Positions 52,902 to 62,009 of a DNA stretch of 64,000 bases are shown here, in pieces. Below the pieces are notes generated by a model. The model did not search any database. It was not told where the DNA came from and saw only the letters and a program-made list of their open reading frames with translations. This DNA comes from Alphaproteobacteria bacterium (lineage in GTDB: Bacteria > Pseudomonadota > Alphaproteobacteria > Rhizobiales > Rhizobiaceae), in assembly GCA_024280375.1 (NCBI GenBank), contig JAJRQF010000114.1, forward strand, positions 1 to 64,000, in the 5' to 3' direction. How positions within the stretch are numbered: position 1 is the first letter of the stretch; every line of letters begins with the position of its first letter. The position numbers and the translations under genes are program-made.

Positions 52902-54083
52902 TCAAAACCCCTTGTCTTCAGCCCAATCAACCAGTTTTCCAATGAAATCGCTGCATTCGTTCATTTGGGATATTTCGATAAATTCATCCGGTAAATGGGC
53001 CTGCCCAATACTGCCGGGGCCGAAAATCACGCCGGGAATTCCGGCCTTTTGGAAGCGTCCTGCTTCTGTTCCATAGGACACCCGCATGGACTGGTTGAGG
53101 CCGGTCAGGTGGCGCAGCAGGGTTTCAGCCGGGGAATCCTCATCCGTCAACAGGGCTGGCACGTCAAATAATCTGCTGGAGGTGACACCGCATTCCGGTG
53201 ATATGGCCTTTAGTGCCGGTTCAATTTCATTGGCGATAAAATCCATCACCTCTTTTTCCAGACCGTCAATATCGTCGGTCGGGATCATGCGAAAACCCCA
53301 ATTAAAAGCACATTGGGCGGGGATGATATTATTGGCAGTGCCGCCATTGATAACGCCAATATCGAGCGTTGTATTGGGCGGCGCGAAGCCGTTATCCGGG
53401 TCTGCCTCATCGCGTAATCTTTGGTGCAAATCATCCAAAAACCCGACGATTCGGGCGGCTGCAACTATCGCGTTGGCACCAAGTTCCGGGCGGCTTGAAT
53501 GACCATCAAGGCCGCGCACCACGGTTCTGAAACTGCGGCCGCCCTTATTGCCACCGATTAATTGCATCGATGTTGGCTCCCCAACAATAACAGCAATTGG
53601 CAGGGGTTGGTTTTCGACAATGTCGGCAATCAGCCCCTTAACGCCGGTGCAGCCAACTTCCTCATCATAGGAGAAGGCAAAATGGATCGGAGTTTTTAAA
53701 TTCCGTTTTGCCATGTCGCCTGCATGGGCAAGGGCGCAGGCAACAAAGCCCTTCATATCGCAGGTGCCGCGACCGTATAGTTTATCGCCGCGCTGTTCGA
53801 GTTTAAACGGGTCGCTCGACCAGTCCTGACCGGCAACCGGCACCACATCGGTGTGGCCGGAAAGCACGATGCCGCCTTTTTCCGCCGGGCCAATGGTTGC
53901 CCAAAGATTGGCCTTGGTTTTTTCCTCGTTGAAGGTGAGGCGGCTTTCAATGCCGAGAGCTTCCAACTGGCTTTTGATAAATTCGATTAATTGCAGATTG
54001 GAATTTGCCGAGGTCGTATCAAAGGCAATCAGATCACCGAGGGCTTTGATACAGTCTTCGCCGTTGGGGCGGTTGTCGGTCAT
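52902..54083 (-). CDS. argE: Acetylornithine deacetylase
   Basis: A ~393-residue M20 family enzyme of arginine biosynthesis. Metal and catalytic motifs L-S-G-H-T-D-V-V-P, G-R-G-T-C-D-M-K-G-F and S-Y-D-E-E-V-G-C-T-G; dimerisation region with G-L-D-G-H-S-S-R-P-E. ArgE-typical length and order. ATG 54083 (M-T-D-N-R) with GGAAAG upstream is used; ATG 54098 is possible. It is monocistronic and divergent from pncA. Confidence 0.88.
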   Translation of the reverse strand: MTDNRPNGEDCIKALGDLIAFDTTSANSNLQLIEFIKSQLEALGIESRLTFNEEKTKANLWATIGPAEKGGIVLSGHTDVVPVAGQDWSSDPFKLEQRGDKLYGRGTCDMKGFVACALAHAGDMAKRNLKTPIHFAFSYDEEVGCTGVKGLIADIVENQPLPIAVIVGEPTSMQLIGGNKGGRSFRTVVRGLDGHSSRPELGANAIVAAARIVGFLDDLHQRLRDEADPDNGFAPPNTTLDIGVINGGTANNIIPAQCAFNWGFRMIPTDDIDGLEKEVMDFIANEIEPALKAISPECGVTSSRLFDVPALLTDEDSPAETLLRHLTGLNQSMRVSYGTEAGRFQKAGIPGVIFGPGSIGQAHLPDEFIEISQMNECSDFIGKLVDWAEDKGF

Positions 54084-54238
54084 GGAACTTTCCTTCATTG
54101 TGTCACGGGTTTGGTTGAATCTAACCGAACCATCCCAATTAGGCTATTACCGAATTTCAACACGACCTAAAGCTTGAACAATTGGTGTTGATAATTCACA
54201 ATGCTGATACTTGTTGGTGAATTGCAGAAAGAAATTAA

Positions 54239-54856
54239 ATGATTGAAATGACCCCCGGAGCGAGCGATGTGCTTTTGGTGATTGATGTGCAAAATGACTT
54301 TTGCACCGGTGGTAATCTGGCGGTTCCAGGTGGCGAGGAAGTGGTGCCGTTGATCAACCAGCTGGGTCAAAAGTTTGACAATGTGGTGATCACCCAGGAT
54401 TGGCATCCGCAAGGGCATTCGTCCTTTGCATCCAGCCATGAGGGGCTGGAGCCGTTTACTGAAATTACCATGTCTTACGGGGCGCAAACCCTTTGGCCGG
54501 ACCATTGTATTCAGGCGAGCAATGGGGCGGAACTTCATGAGAGACTTGATCTGCCGCATGCGGCGATGATTGTGCGAAAGGGTTACCGCAAGGAAATTGA
54601 TTCCTATTCGGCCTTCTTTGAAAACGACCACAAAACGCCAACCGGCCTAACAGGCTATTTGCGCGAACGTGGGTTCGAACGGGTTTATTGTGTTGGGCTG
54701 GCGCTTGATTTTTGCGTGCGGTTTTCGGCTGTTGATGCGGCTAATCTCGGTTTTAAATCGGTCGTATTGGAAGAGGCATGTCGTGCCATTGATATGATGG
54801 GCTCGCTTGATGCGGCACGCAAAGACATGGCCGATAGTGGCGTGATGGCAGGGTAG
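54239..54856 (+). CDS. pncA: Nicotinamidase
   Basis: A 205-residue cysteine hydrolase that deamidates nicotinamide to nicotinate for NAD salvage. Catalytic triad D16 (V-I-D-V-Q-N-D), K114 (V-R-K-G-Y) and C159 (L-D-F-C-V); metal ligands D54, H56, H89. The cis-peptide region G-L-A-L-D-F-C-V is intact. It precedes the VOC-cupin gene by 57 bases on the same strand; they may be cotranscribed. Confidence 0.93.
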   Translation: MIEMTPGASDVLLVIDVQNDFCTGGNLAVPGGEEVVPLINQLGQKFDNVVITQDWHPQGHSSFASSHEGLEPFTEITMSYGAQTLWPDHCIQASNGAELHERLDLPHAAMIVRKGYRKEIDSYSAFFENDHKTPTGLTGYLRERGFERVYCVGLALDFCVRFSAVDAANLGFKSVVLEEACRAIDMMGSLDAARKDMADSGVMAG

Positions 54857-54913
54857 GTTTGGCTTGGCGAAATGATGTCATTCGAGCCTAAGATAAATTT
54901 GGAGAATTTTTAA

Positions 54914-56020
54914 ATGTTTACCAGTGTGCCAAGCCAGATTAAGGCGGCCGAAATCGTACTTGGATGTGGGGAAATTGCCGATACGCTGAGCTTTTATCAG
55001 GAACGGCTTGGTTTTCAGTTGGACGCAATTTTTCCAGCCGACGACCCAACCAATGCGGTAATAAGCGGCTATGGTTTGCGGGTGCATCTGGTGCGCGGTT
55101 CAAAAGAGGGGCCGGGAACCCTGCGGCTGTTATGCGATAATCCGCTGGCCGCCTCTCGCGGTGAGGGCGATTTGATTGCACCAAACGGCACAAGGATTGA
55201 GTTTGTCGAACTTGACCCGCCTATGGTGGTGCCGGAGGTGGCGCAATCATTGGTGATTACCAAGAATAATGCAAATGCGGAAATTATTACCGGGCGGGCG
55301 GGAATGCGGTATCGCGATCTCATTCCTGGAAGGCTCGGCGGGCACGTGATTGCCTCGCAAATCAGCATTCCTGATGCAGGCCCGGTGCCGGATAATGTGC
55401 ATTATCACAAGGTGCTTTTTCAGCTGATTTATTGCTACAAGGGCTGGGTGAAAGTGCTCTATGAGGACAATGGCCCGCCGATTACGCTTCATGCCGGAGA
55501 CTGTTTTATGCAGCCGCCAGAAATCCGCCACCGGGTGCTGGAATCATCTGAAGGGCTTGAGGTGATTGAAGTCTCGGTGCCGTCTGAACATATTACCTAT
55601 CTTGACCACGAGATGGAATTGCCAACGCCAGAGCTTAGGCCTGAACGGGAATATACGGGTCAGAAATTCGTCAATCATCAGGCTGCAAAAGCACAATGGG
55701 CGCCCTGGCGGCTGGCCGGGTTTGAGGCGCGTGATCTGGAAATCAACGCGGCTACAGAAGGTGTGGCGGATGTGAAAGTTGCCCGGGTTAAAGGCAACCG
55801 CGCACCGATTACTACCAGCCATGATTGCCCGATGATCTTTAATTTTGTGCTTGAGGGTGAGATGAAATTGCGGATTGAAGAGGGCGCGGCAGAAGTGCTT
55901 GCCGCGAGCGATTCATTCGTTGTGCCCGCAGGCACCAAACATACTATATTTGATTATTCAGACGATCTGGAAATTCTGGAAGTGGCGCTTCCGGCTGATT
56001 TTGAAACGACGGTTTATTGA
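54914..56020 (+). CDS. VOC-cupin-cupin fusion protein
   Basis: A 368-residue protein with an N-terminal glyoxalase/VOC-like domain (about 8-115: A-A-E-I-V-L-G-C-G-E, F-Y-Q-E-R-L-G-F) followed by two cupin domains. Cupin 1 (about 155-235) keeps a metal site: N-V-H-Y-H-K then P-P-E-I-R-H. Cupin 2 (285-360) lacks most histidines (V-P-A-G-T-K-H-T only), so it is probably structural. The family is not one I can name; a role in aromatic or nicotinate-like catabolism is conceivable given the VOC and cupin folds and pncA next door. Confidence 0.8.
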   Translation: MFTSVPSQIKAAEIVLGCGEIADTLSFYQERLGFQLDAIFPADDPTNAVISGYGLRVHLVRGSKEGPGTLRLLCDNPLAASRGEGDLIAPNGTRIEFVELDPPMVVPEVAQSLVITKNNANAEIITGRAGMRYRDLIPGRLGGHVIASQISIPDAGPVPDNVHYHKVLFQLIYCYKGWVKVLYEDNGPPITLHAGDCFMQPPEIRHRVLESSEGLEVIEVSVPSEHITYLDHEMELPTPELRPEREYTGQKFVNHQAAKAQWAPWRLAGFEARDLEINAATEGVADVKVARVKGNRAPITTSHDCPMIFNFVLEGEMKLRIEEGAAEVLAASDSFVVPAGTKHTIFDYSDDLEILEVALPADFETTVY

Positions 56021-56026
56021 AATTTT

Positions 56027-56461
56027 TCAAGCAGCTTCAGGAATTGGTATTTCAATTTTGATGGGTACGTTGATTGCTTTATAGGCAGCTTCAATTTGGT
56101 CCAGGCGTGAATTGTGGTCGAGCCTAAATAGTCGATCAACGGTTTCCCGATTTTTTACCCCCATTCGACGCTGCAATTCTGCGCGTGAAATACCCAAGTT
56201 TCTCAAAGAAGCGTAAAGCCCCAATTTTAGTGCTGTCAGTGAAGATATTTCAATGAAACTACCAGAACTCTGGTCTTTTGAGGAAGGCAACGGAACATCT
56301 GTATTATCAAAAATTCGCGCTGCTATTGCTTCTTCAACCGCCTTTAAACCGTATTGGCTTGCATCATCAATATCTTCGCAAAATGTAGTCAATTCAGGGA
56401 AGTCTGGGCTTGTAATAAGCCAGCTGTTTCCATCTTTGCTAAAGTTTAACTCGTAGCGCAT
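56027..56461 (-). CDS. hicB: HicB family antitoxin
   Basis: A 144-residue antitoxin with the HicB partial RNase H-like domain (R-Y-E-L-N-F-S-K-D, S-P-D-F-P-E-L-T-T) and a C-terminal helix-turn-helix (S-R-A-E-L-Q-R-R-M-G-V, residues ~93-125) for operator binding. It sits four bases after hicA on the same strand, toxin first as is typical of hicAB. Convergent with the VOC-cupin gene, six bases between stops. Confidence 0.9.
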   Translation of the reverse strand: MRYELNFSKDGNSWLITSPDFPELTTFCEDIDDASQYGLKAVEEAIAARIFDNTDVPLPSSKDQSSGSFIEISSLTALKLGLYASLRNLGISRAELQRRMGVKNRETVDRLFRLDHNSRLDQIEAAYKAINVPIKIEIPIPEAA

Positions 56462-56465
56462 GTCA

Positions 56466-56657
56466 TTAACCTCTTAAGTCTAGGTCTTTTAAAATCTTGT
56501 TTACGAGACCTTTGCCAAGTTCCTTTTTATTGCCATGCATTGGCAATTGAGATTTTCGTCCAGCTCTGCGAACTGTCAAATGTCCACTTCCACCCCTGTG
56601 GTTTTCAAAGGTGCACCCATTTTTCTTTAGAAATTTTTTCAGCTCTTGAGCATTCAT
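56466..56657 (-). CDS. hicA: HicA family mRNA interferase toxin
   Basis: A 63-residue dsRBD-fold toxin. Catalytic histidine H26 in G-G-S-G-H-L-T-V; C-terminal K-K-E-L-G-K-G-L-V-N-K-I-L as in family members. Cleaves mRNA when not bound by HicB. No Shine-Dalgarno is seen; the upstream TTGACT and TTTAAT elements would place the 5' end at or near the start codon, so the message may be leaderless. Confidence 0.9.
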   Translation of the reverse strand: MNAQELKKFLKKNGCTFENHRGGSGHLTVRRAGRKSQLPMHGNKKELGKGLVNKILKDLDLRG

Positions 56658-56670
56658 ACAATAGCATTAA

Positions 56671-56700
56671 ACACAAATATGTGGAAGTCAACATATGTGT
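56671..56700 (-). promoter_or_regulatory. Probable HicB operator / hicAB promoter
   Basis: ACACAAATATGTG (56671-56683) and ACATATGTGT (56691-56700) form an imperfect inverted repeat immediately upstream of hicA and overlapping TTGACT (minus strand, 56691-56686). Position and symmetry fit autoregulation by HicB. Confidence 0.55.
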
Positions 56701-56721
56701 AGAGTGTTGAGGCGGTTTTAC

Positions 56722-58617
56722 TTACACCAACCCAACCTCTTTTGCATATTTGGTCGTTGTGTAAACGGGCACATTTTCGGTAAAGCCTTTTAGCGGAATT
56801 TTATCGACAAGATGCAGGTTCCGCGTGGTTTTTTCTTTAAAGCCAGGGCCAACAACCAGCGGTACTCCGACGGTTTTTGTGGCTGCCTCCAGCCTTGCCG
56901 CCATATTCATGGCGCTGCCGATGGCGGTATAGTCGAAGCGCAGGGATGAACCATAATTGCCAACTGTGCAGACGCCAGTTTCGAGCGCCGCACCAATTTG
57001 CAGCGGCGGCAGGCCGCGCTTCACCAGTTCGGGGTTTTTCGCATGTATTGAGGCAATAATGGCTTCAGCTGCTGCCAGCCCCTTATCGGCATGGTCAGGT
57101 TGGTCAATTGGTGCATTCCAGAAGGCAAGCACCGCGTCGCCCATAAATTTATCGACGGTGCCATCATACTTAAAAATTTGATCATTGGCGATGGAAAGCA
57201 GATGATTGATTAAATCAAACATCTGGTCCGCGGATAAATCCTGGGTGGTTGAGGTGAAATTCCGCATATCCATTAGCAAAACGGTGATTTCGCGCTTTTC
57301 GCCAGTTAACAATGCTTCGCTGTCCTGTTCCATAAGCTGTTTGACAACTGTTGGCGACATGAATTGTGAAAATTGCTGCACCAGAACTGACCGCCGCTGC
57401 TCGGTGGTTTTGTATAGCGAATAAGCTTCCATGGTGATGACCATAAACAGGCCAATCGCCGGCTGGACTGATTCATAGAGTTCACCCCACCAAAGATAGG
57501 CATTAAACCCTGCGATCAGTGGTGCGGACACGATCAATGTCACCAGCGGTATAGATAGAATGAAACTGCGAAATACAAATCTTGATGATAGAATTATCAA
57601 CAAAGCCGATACCAGAAACCAAAGTCGTTCAATCGGCAATCCGTTTTCAGGCTTGGATAAAAATGCGCCGACCAGCAACTGCTCCGCTATTAGCGCATGG
57701 ACCTCACTGCCCAGCCGTTGGGTTTTTGAAGGCGTGGTATGGAACTGATCCAGGCCGACCGCATTATTGGATATAATGACGATGGCATTTTTTAGCGTAG
57801 GTTCACGGCCACCGTCCAGTATTTTGAGTGCTGAAATTTTGGCAATGCCACCTTTGCGTTCCCAAAGAATTATTTGCCCCTGTGGCTGTAAGGGCAATAT
57901 GGCGGCACCAATTTTAAGCGCATCAAATCCATCGCCGCCCATGCGAACTGCATAATTTCCAGCACCCGCGTAGAGCCTTATAAGCTCCAGTGCAAATGAC
58001 GGCCACATTTGATAGCCCCCACCGGTCGATTGCAGCCAGACCAGCGGCAGCTCGCGCAAGACACCGTCTTTATCGGGAGTAGCGCGGATAATGCCAAGCG
58101 CTGATGCGCTCTGGTTGAACTTGGCAAGCGAGGCAATAACGCCGGTAAAACCGGGCAAGCTCTTCGGCACGATGCCAACAATGGAAGGGTCGGCTTTCGG
58201 ATGAATATTGGTGTTGGTAAACTCATTGCCTAGGCTGGCCGCCAGGACGGTGGGCATAATTCCAAGTGCTTTTGCCAGTTCATCATCGCCCTTAAGCCCG
58301 TTTGGTGCGGTATCTGGCTCTGGAAATAATAGATCCAGTCCGACAACCGCAGCACCCTGATCCTTTATGCCTTTTACCAGATCAGCGACCACGCTCCGGT
58401 TCCAGGGCCAGCGGCCATATTTGGCCAATGTTACATCGTCAATTACAACAAGCTTGATCGGGCTTTCGTTTTCGCTACCGGGGCGGGGGGCGAGGGTTTG
58501 GTAGGCGTCAAAAGTTTTGCCACGCAAATAGGAAAGCGGGTTTTCAAAAATTATATGGCCAGTAAACAGTAGCAGGGCCAATACAATAGGGGCGTAGCGA
58601 ATTCTCGAAAACCGCAT
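56722..58617 (-). CDS. CHASE2-domain adenylate cyclase
   Basis: A 631-residue membrane protein. N-terminal helix (11-28), an extracytoplasmic CHASE2 sensor (about 30-325), three helices (332-400), a short linker and a class III cyclase domain. Catalytic residues all present: metal D450 and D494, K489 and D562 for adenine, N571 and R575 for the transition state. It makes cAMP in response to an envelope cue. Last gene of a four-gene minus-strand operon, 10 bases after the acyltransferase gene. Confidence 0.92.
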   Translation of the reverse strand: MRFSRIRYAPIVLALLLFTGHIIFENPLSYLRGKTFDAYQTLAPRPGSENESPIKLVVIDDVTLAKYGRWPWNRSVVADLVKGIKDQGAAVVGLDLLFPEPDTAPNGLKGDDELAKALGIMPTVLAASLGNEFTNTNIHPKADPSIVGIVPKSLPGFTGVIASLAKFNQSASALGIIRATPDKDGVLRELPLVWLQSTGGGYQMWPSFALELIRLYAGAGNYAVRMGGDGFDALKIGAAILPLQPQGQIILWERKGGIAKISALKILDGGREPTLKNAIVIISNNAVGLDQFHTTPSKTQRLGSEVHALIAEQLLVGAFLSKPENGLPIERLWFLVSALLIILSSRFVFRSFILSIPLVTLIVSAPLIAGFNAYLWWGELYESVQPAIGLFMVITMEAYSLYKTTEQRRSVLVQQFSQFMSPTVVKQLMEQDSEALLTGEKREITVLLMDMRNFTSTTQDLSADQMFDLINHLLSIANDQIFKYDGTVDKFMGDAVLAFWNAPIDQPDHADKGLAAAEAIIASIHAKNPELVKRGLPPLQIGAALETGVCTVGNYGSSLRFDYTAIGSAMNMAARLEAATKTVGVPLVVGPGFKEKTTRNLHLVDKIPLKGFTENVPVYTTTKYAKEVGLV

Positions 58618-58627
58618 GGATCAGTTT

Positions 58628-59407
58628 CTACGTATCAAGAGCATCTGGGTCATTATTCGGGGCTGTGTCTGGTGTTGCAGGGGGCAGCAAGTTATCAGCA
58701 GTATCCACGCCGTTGAAATAGTCTTCGAGGAACTTATTGAAGGTTTCCTTGTTTTTAAAGCGAGGAAATTGGTGAAAAACTTCCAGTTCAATTTTGGCGT
58801 GGCGACGGCCTTTGGTGATGCCGATAAATGACCAGAATTGATCATAAATGCGATATTGACTTTTGCCCAACCCATCGACCTTCAGCAGAACAACCGGATG
58901 ATCTGGAAGCGCCTCGACCATGTCATAGGCGCCGGTAAGATAGGGAGGGATTTCTTCTTTTTCGCCCTTTCTAATACTCCCGGCAGGAAATATGAGAATC
59001 GAATTATCGTTCTGCAAAACCCGTTTCATAATATCGAGTGTTATAAGCTTTTGGGCCTCCCGGCGTTCAGGCGTCCAATCTTTTGGGCTGCTCATCGGAA
59101 TGGTGCCAAACAGCATCATGGGATATTTTTGTAGCCAGTGTTCATATTCAAGATAGTAGGCCGTTGGGCGAATTCGCGTCACCGTATAGAGCGATGTCAT
59201 TATCAAAGGTGGGTCGTTGCGGCTGACATGGTTTGCCAGTATAATTGCGCCGGTAAGGTCCTGCAATTGTTCCTTGTTGGAACAGCTGACATTGTAGAAT
59301 AAATCGTAATAGGGCCTGACAAGTGCAAAAACGAGATGCCGAAGAAGCTTACCAAAAATATTGTCTATAACTTTTACGCCACGTTTCTTGGCTGGTGGAT
59401 TTGTCAT
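58628..59407 (-). CDS. Lysophospholipid acyltransferase (PlsC family)
   Basis: A 259-residue 1-acyl-glycerol-3-phosphate acyltransferase-like enzyme. HX4D motif H60-V-S-R-N-D65, and the second motif P-A-G-S-I-R-K-G with Y-L-T-G-A-Y. Acts on membrane lipid precursors, but its placement within a FecR/CHASE2 operon and its divergence suggest a specialised lipid role. An imperfect inverted repeat (59412-59466) lies just upstream. Confidence 0.87.
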   Translation of the reverse strand: MTNPPAKKRGVKVIDNIFGKLLRHLVFALVRPYYDLFYNVSCSNKEQLQDLTGAIILANHVSRNDPPLIMTSLYTVTRIRPTAYYLEYEHWLQKYPMMLFGTIPMSSPKDWTPERREAQKLITLDIMKRVLQNDNSILIFPAGSIRKGEKEEIPPYLTGAYDMVEALPDHPVVLLKVDGLGKSQYRIYDQFWSFIGITKGRRHAKIELEVFHQFPRFKNKETFNKFLEDYFNGVDTADNLLPPATPDTAPNNDPDALDT

Positions 59408-59411
59408 GCGA

Positions 59412-59466
59412 CCCTTTCGGTATGTTTAATATTGTATGCAATCGGCCATATCATTATACCGAAGGG
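59412..59466 (-). promoter_or_regulatory. Imperfect inverted repeat before the acyltransferase gene
   Basis: CCCTTTCGGTAT (59412-59423) faces ATACCGAAGGG (59456-59466), 11 matches with one bulged T, separated by 32 bases. It could be an operator or an intercistronic mRNA structure between the fecR-domain and plsC-like genes. Confidence 0.5.
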
Positions 59467-59491
59467 ATCGGGGCAAAATTAATGTCAGATT

Positions 59492-60430
59492 CTATAGACA
59501 CGCAGCTGGAATTGGTGGAGCCGTTGGGCATGCCGTTGCTGTTGTTCCGGTAATTGCCGGGTCGGTTGCTGCAGCTATTGCCGCTGGGGTTGTTTGAGTG
59601 AGTGTTGGATTAACTACCGGTGTGGGGTTCTCGACGATGATTACCTCTTGCTGTTTTTGCGAACCAAGCGGAATAATAGGATTGTTTCTTCGTTCAGGAT
59701 CGCCGGTTAAACCTGGAAGCGAACCATTTGAGGATTTGCAAAAGCCTGTCGCATCCTTGCTGCCATCTATGCAATTTGCTCTTGCTCTCAAGCCTTGACC
59801 CTTGCGCCCGGGAATACCATTGCCGGCAACCATGTCGCGACTGTCCAGCAGGTCCATGTCATCATCTTTGGACATTTCAATTTTAAGAGTTTTACCGTCG
59901 GAAATACAGGCAAAGCCGGGCTTGGTTATGATACGTGTTTTGCCGTTAACACTACACGACATTCTGCCTGCCCGTAAAATTGATTTGGTGAAAGCCCTGG
60001 TTACTCTGGTATCTAAAATACCGCCGCGAATACCCAATACAATATGCGGTGTGGTGACCTGCATTTTTCCGGATTTTGAAATTTGCCCACCGTAAAACCG
60101 GACCAAACCACTGTTCATGTTAACCGCGACCTTACCCCTGTTTCTTCCCGGTTGATAAACAAATTCATCAATAACAAGTTTCGAGTTAGGTCCGATTTTT
60201 GCACTTGATTCGTCGGCAAATACTATCATGCCGAGCCCGGTTTTATTGCTCGATAGACTGTCGCCAAGTGATATTTTTGAGCCGACTGACAGATTTTTAC
60301 CATTGTTACCGGCAATTTGGGTCTGAAGAGCCGTCATGGTGCCGACAACTTCAGCAGATGCCAGATTTGGCATTACTGCCAAGGCAAAAACTGTGGATCC
60401 AATGAAGGCCAGATATTTGGGCATGTACAT
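59492..60430 (-). CDS. FecR-domain periplasmic protein
   Basis: A 312-residue exported protein. Signal peptide (M-P-K-Y-L-A-F ... A-S-A, cleavage before E-V-V). The FecR-like beta domain spans about 40-175 (V-G-S-K-I-S-L-G-D-S, S-S-A-K-I-G-P-N-S, R-G-K-V-A-V-N, T-P-H-I-V-L-G-I-R-G). A disordered Thr/Pro/Ala-rich tail (about 265-312) ends with two cysteines. FecR domains often pair with CHASE2 sensors; this one probably binds the outer-membrane protein next door or a ligand. RBS unclear. Confidence 0.85.
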   Translation of the reverse strand: MYMPKYLAFIGSTVFALAVMPNLASAEVVGTMTALQTQIAGNNGKNLSVGSKISLGDSLSSNKTGLGMIVFADESSAKIGPNSKLVIDEFVYQPGRNRGKVAVNMNSGLVRFYGGQISKSGKMQVTTPHIVLGIRGGILDTRVTRAFTKSILRAGRMSCSVNGKTRIITKPGFACISDGKTLKIEMSKDDDMDLLDSRDMVAGNGIPGRKGQGLRARANCIDGSKDATGFCKSSNGSLPGLTGDPERRNNPIIPLGSQKQQEVIIVENPTPVVNPTLTQTTPAAIAAATDPAITGTTATACPTAPPIPAACL

Positions 60431-60445
60431 GGTAATTTGCTCCAG

Positions 60446-61717
60446 TTAACGGAAAGTATAGGTGTAACTTAGTCCAACTCCGTAGGATGTCTGGTTGCGG
60501 CTTCGATCATCAAGTGTGAGCTGCCGGTAAAAAGAAGTTAGGTCGACCCGATTGGATTCATTGAGTTCAAACGTGTGATCCCAGCGTAATTGCCAAAAAT
60601 TTCCGTCAAAAGTGGTCCCGGGTGTAGCGTTTAAATCGGGCAGTTGAATATGACCGCCACCAATACTGGCGCGATGGGTCCAGCTAATACCGTCTGGTTT
60701 GGAAACTATCAAACCTGCATAACTGAACTCACCATCAACTGAGCGGCCAATAGAAGTGCCGCCATATGTATAATCGAATTGGGTTCTGATCGTTGCACCA
60801 ATCGCATGTGCCGCGCTTAGCCGATAGGCACCGCCCGCCTGGGCCCGAACGCGGTAATCTGTAAATAACAGATCGGAGGCGGAAAGGTCAGCAAGGCCGA
60901 AATTGGCAAAAACCGTAGTGTCGACCGTCGGCTGTACGGTGAATTTGGAAAAAATACCATATTCCTGAATAGCGGCGTTCTTTTGGAAGCTGTTATAATC
61001 TCCATAGAGTGACAGCGACATGCGTAATGAGGAAATTCCCGAATTCGGCAGGCCTTTTTCCCAGGATAGGCTCAAGCGGCCCGAAGGTGCAGTAAAAACT
61101 CCACCGCCGCCGCTGAGATCAAAATCGCCGAACAGGCGGGATGCCCGGGCCCGGATTGAAATCATGATCGCATCGTCGGTGGGCGTTTCTAGGTTACGGC
61201 GCAGAACCCCGTAAATTTCTCCATAGGGATTAAAATCTGTCCGGTCTGAAATGGCCGCTGAGCTGGAAAAGTTGGTCTGGATGACATCAGCACCCGCAGT
61301 AAACGAAATGTAGCCGCTAACGCCGCCGATGTTTTTGCCGATTCGCTCGCGGAGCTTTTCAGCTTGCCCAATTTCCCTGAGGTTGAGCGTTCCAATTTCA
61401 AGAGCGTATTCAATCTGGCGCAAAGCAAGGTCATAGGACCCCACATGATTGTACAAGCGACCGGCGACCAATCTGGCCTGTGCATCACGGGGAAAGGTGA
61501 TTAAATGCTGCTCGATTGTGGAAAGCGCCTGGTCGTACTGGCCAGCTTCAACAGCAATGTTGATAAATTCTGTAAGACTTCCCGGATCACGTGGATTTGC
61601 AATGCGATTGGCAAACGAGTCCTGGTATGCGGAAGCAAAGGCCGAGCTTATCCCGATTGTCAGCAAAGAAGTGCCAACAATCGTGGCTAATATGCTCCTA
61701 TAAAAATTGCTTTGCAT
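60446..61717 (-). CDS. TPR-plus-beta-barrel outer membrane protein
   Basis: A ~423-residue exported protein. Signal peptide 1-29 (S-A-F-A-S-A). About 30-140 contain two or three TPR motifs (A-G-Q-Y-D-Q-A-L-S-T-I-E-Q-H, A-R-L-V-A-G-R-L-Y-N-H-V-G). The remainder is an alternating beta-strand sequence ending Y-T-Y-T-F-R, typical of an outer membrane barrel. ATG 61717 is preferred to TTG 61735. First gene of the operon; FecR follows after 15 bases. Upstream 61736-62009 is probably its promoter region. Confidence 0.82.
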   Translation of the reverse strand: MQSNFYRSILATIVGTSLLTIGISSAFASAYQDSFANRIANPRDPGSLTEFINIAVEAGQYDQALSTIEQHLITFPRDAQARLVAGRLYNHVGSYDLALRQIEYALEIGTLNLREIGQAEKLRERIGKNIGGVSGYISFTAGADVIQTNFSSSAAISDRTDFNPYGEIYGVLRRNLETPTDDAIMISIRARASRLFGDFDLSGGGGVFTAPSGRLSLSWEKGLPNSGISSLRMSLSLYGDYNSFQKNAAIQEYGIFSKFTVQPTVDTTVFANFGLADLSASDLLFTDYRVRAQAGGAYRLSAAHAIGATIRTQFDYTYGGTSIGRSVDGEFSYAGLIVSKPDGISWTHRASIGGGHIQLPDLNATPGTTFDGNFWQLRWDHTFELNESNRVDLTSFYRQLTLDDRSRNQTSYGVGLSYTYTFR

Positions 61718-62009
61718 TATAAAAAAACCCAACAAACCCCAGCTGGAACCAATTAATAATTAGTTCCTGTATTCTTTTAATATATTTGTAACTAATTTGG
61801 TAGTGTGTTCATGGTTTTTGCAGCCCTTAGGTTAATACCTGTGTTAATTTTGTCATAGTGTGAATATGGCCTCAAAATCTTGAACCTGATATGCGTTTTT
61901 GCACGCGTCAGTTGGCGAATAGATTTTTACCAGAATTTTGGAAAAGATGGTTCACATATGGGGTGAAATCATTTAAGTTTCATTTGCAACTAAATTTAAG
62001 GTTTTAAGC

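Noticed and set aside
52893-52914. Hairpin between the TMEM43-like gene and argE as a terminator
   Set aside because: Seven-bp stem but no T-run on either strand; not strong enough to list separately.
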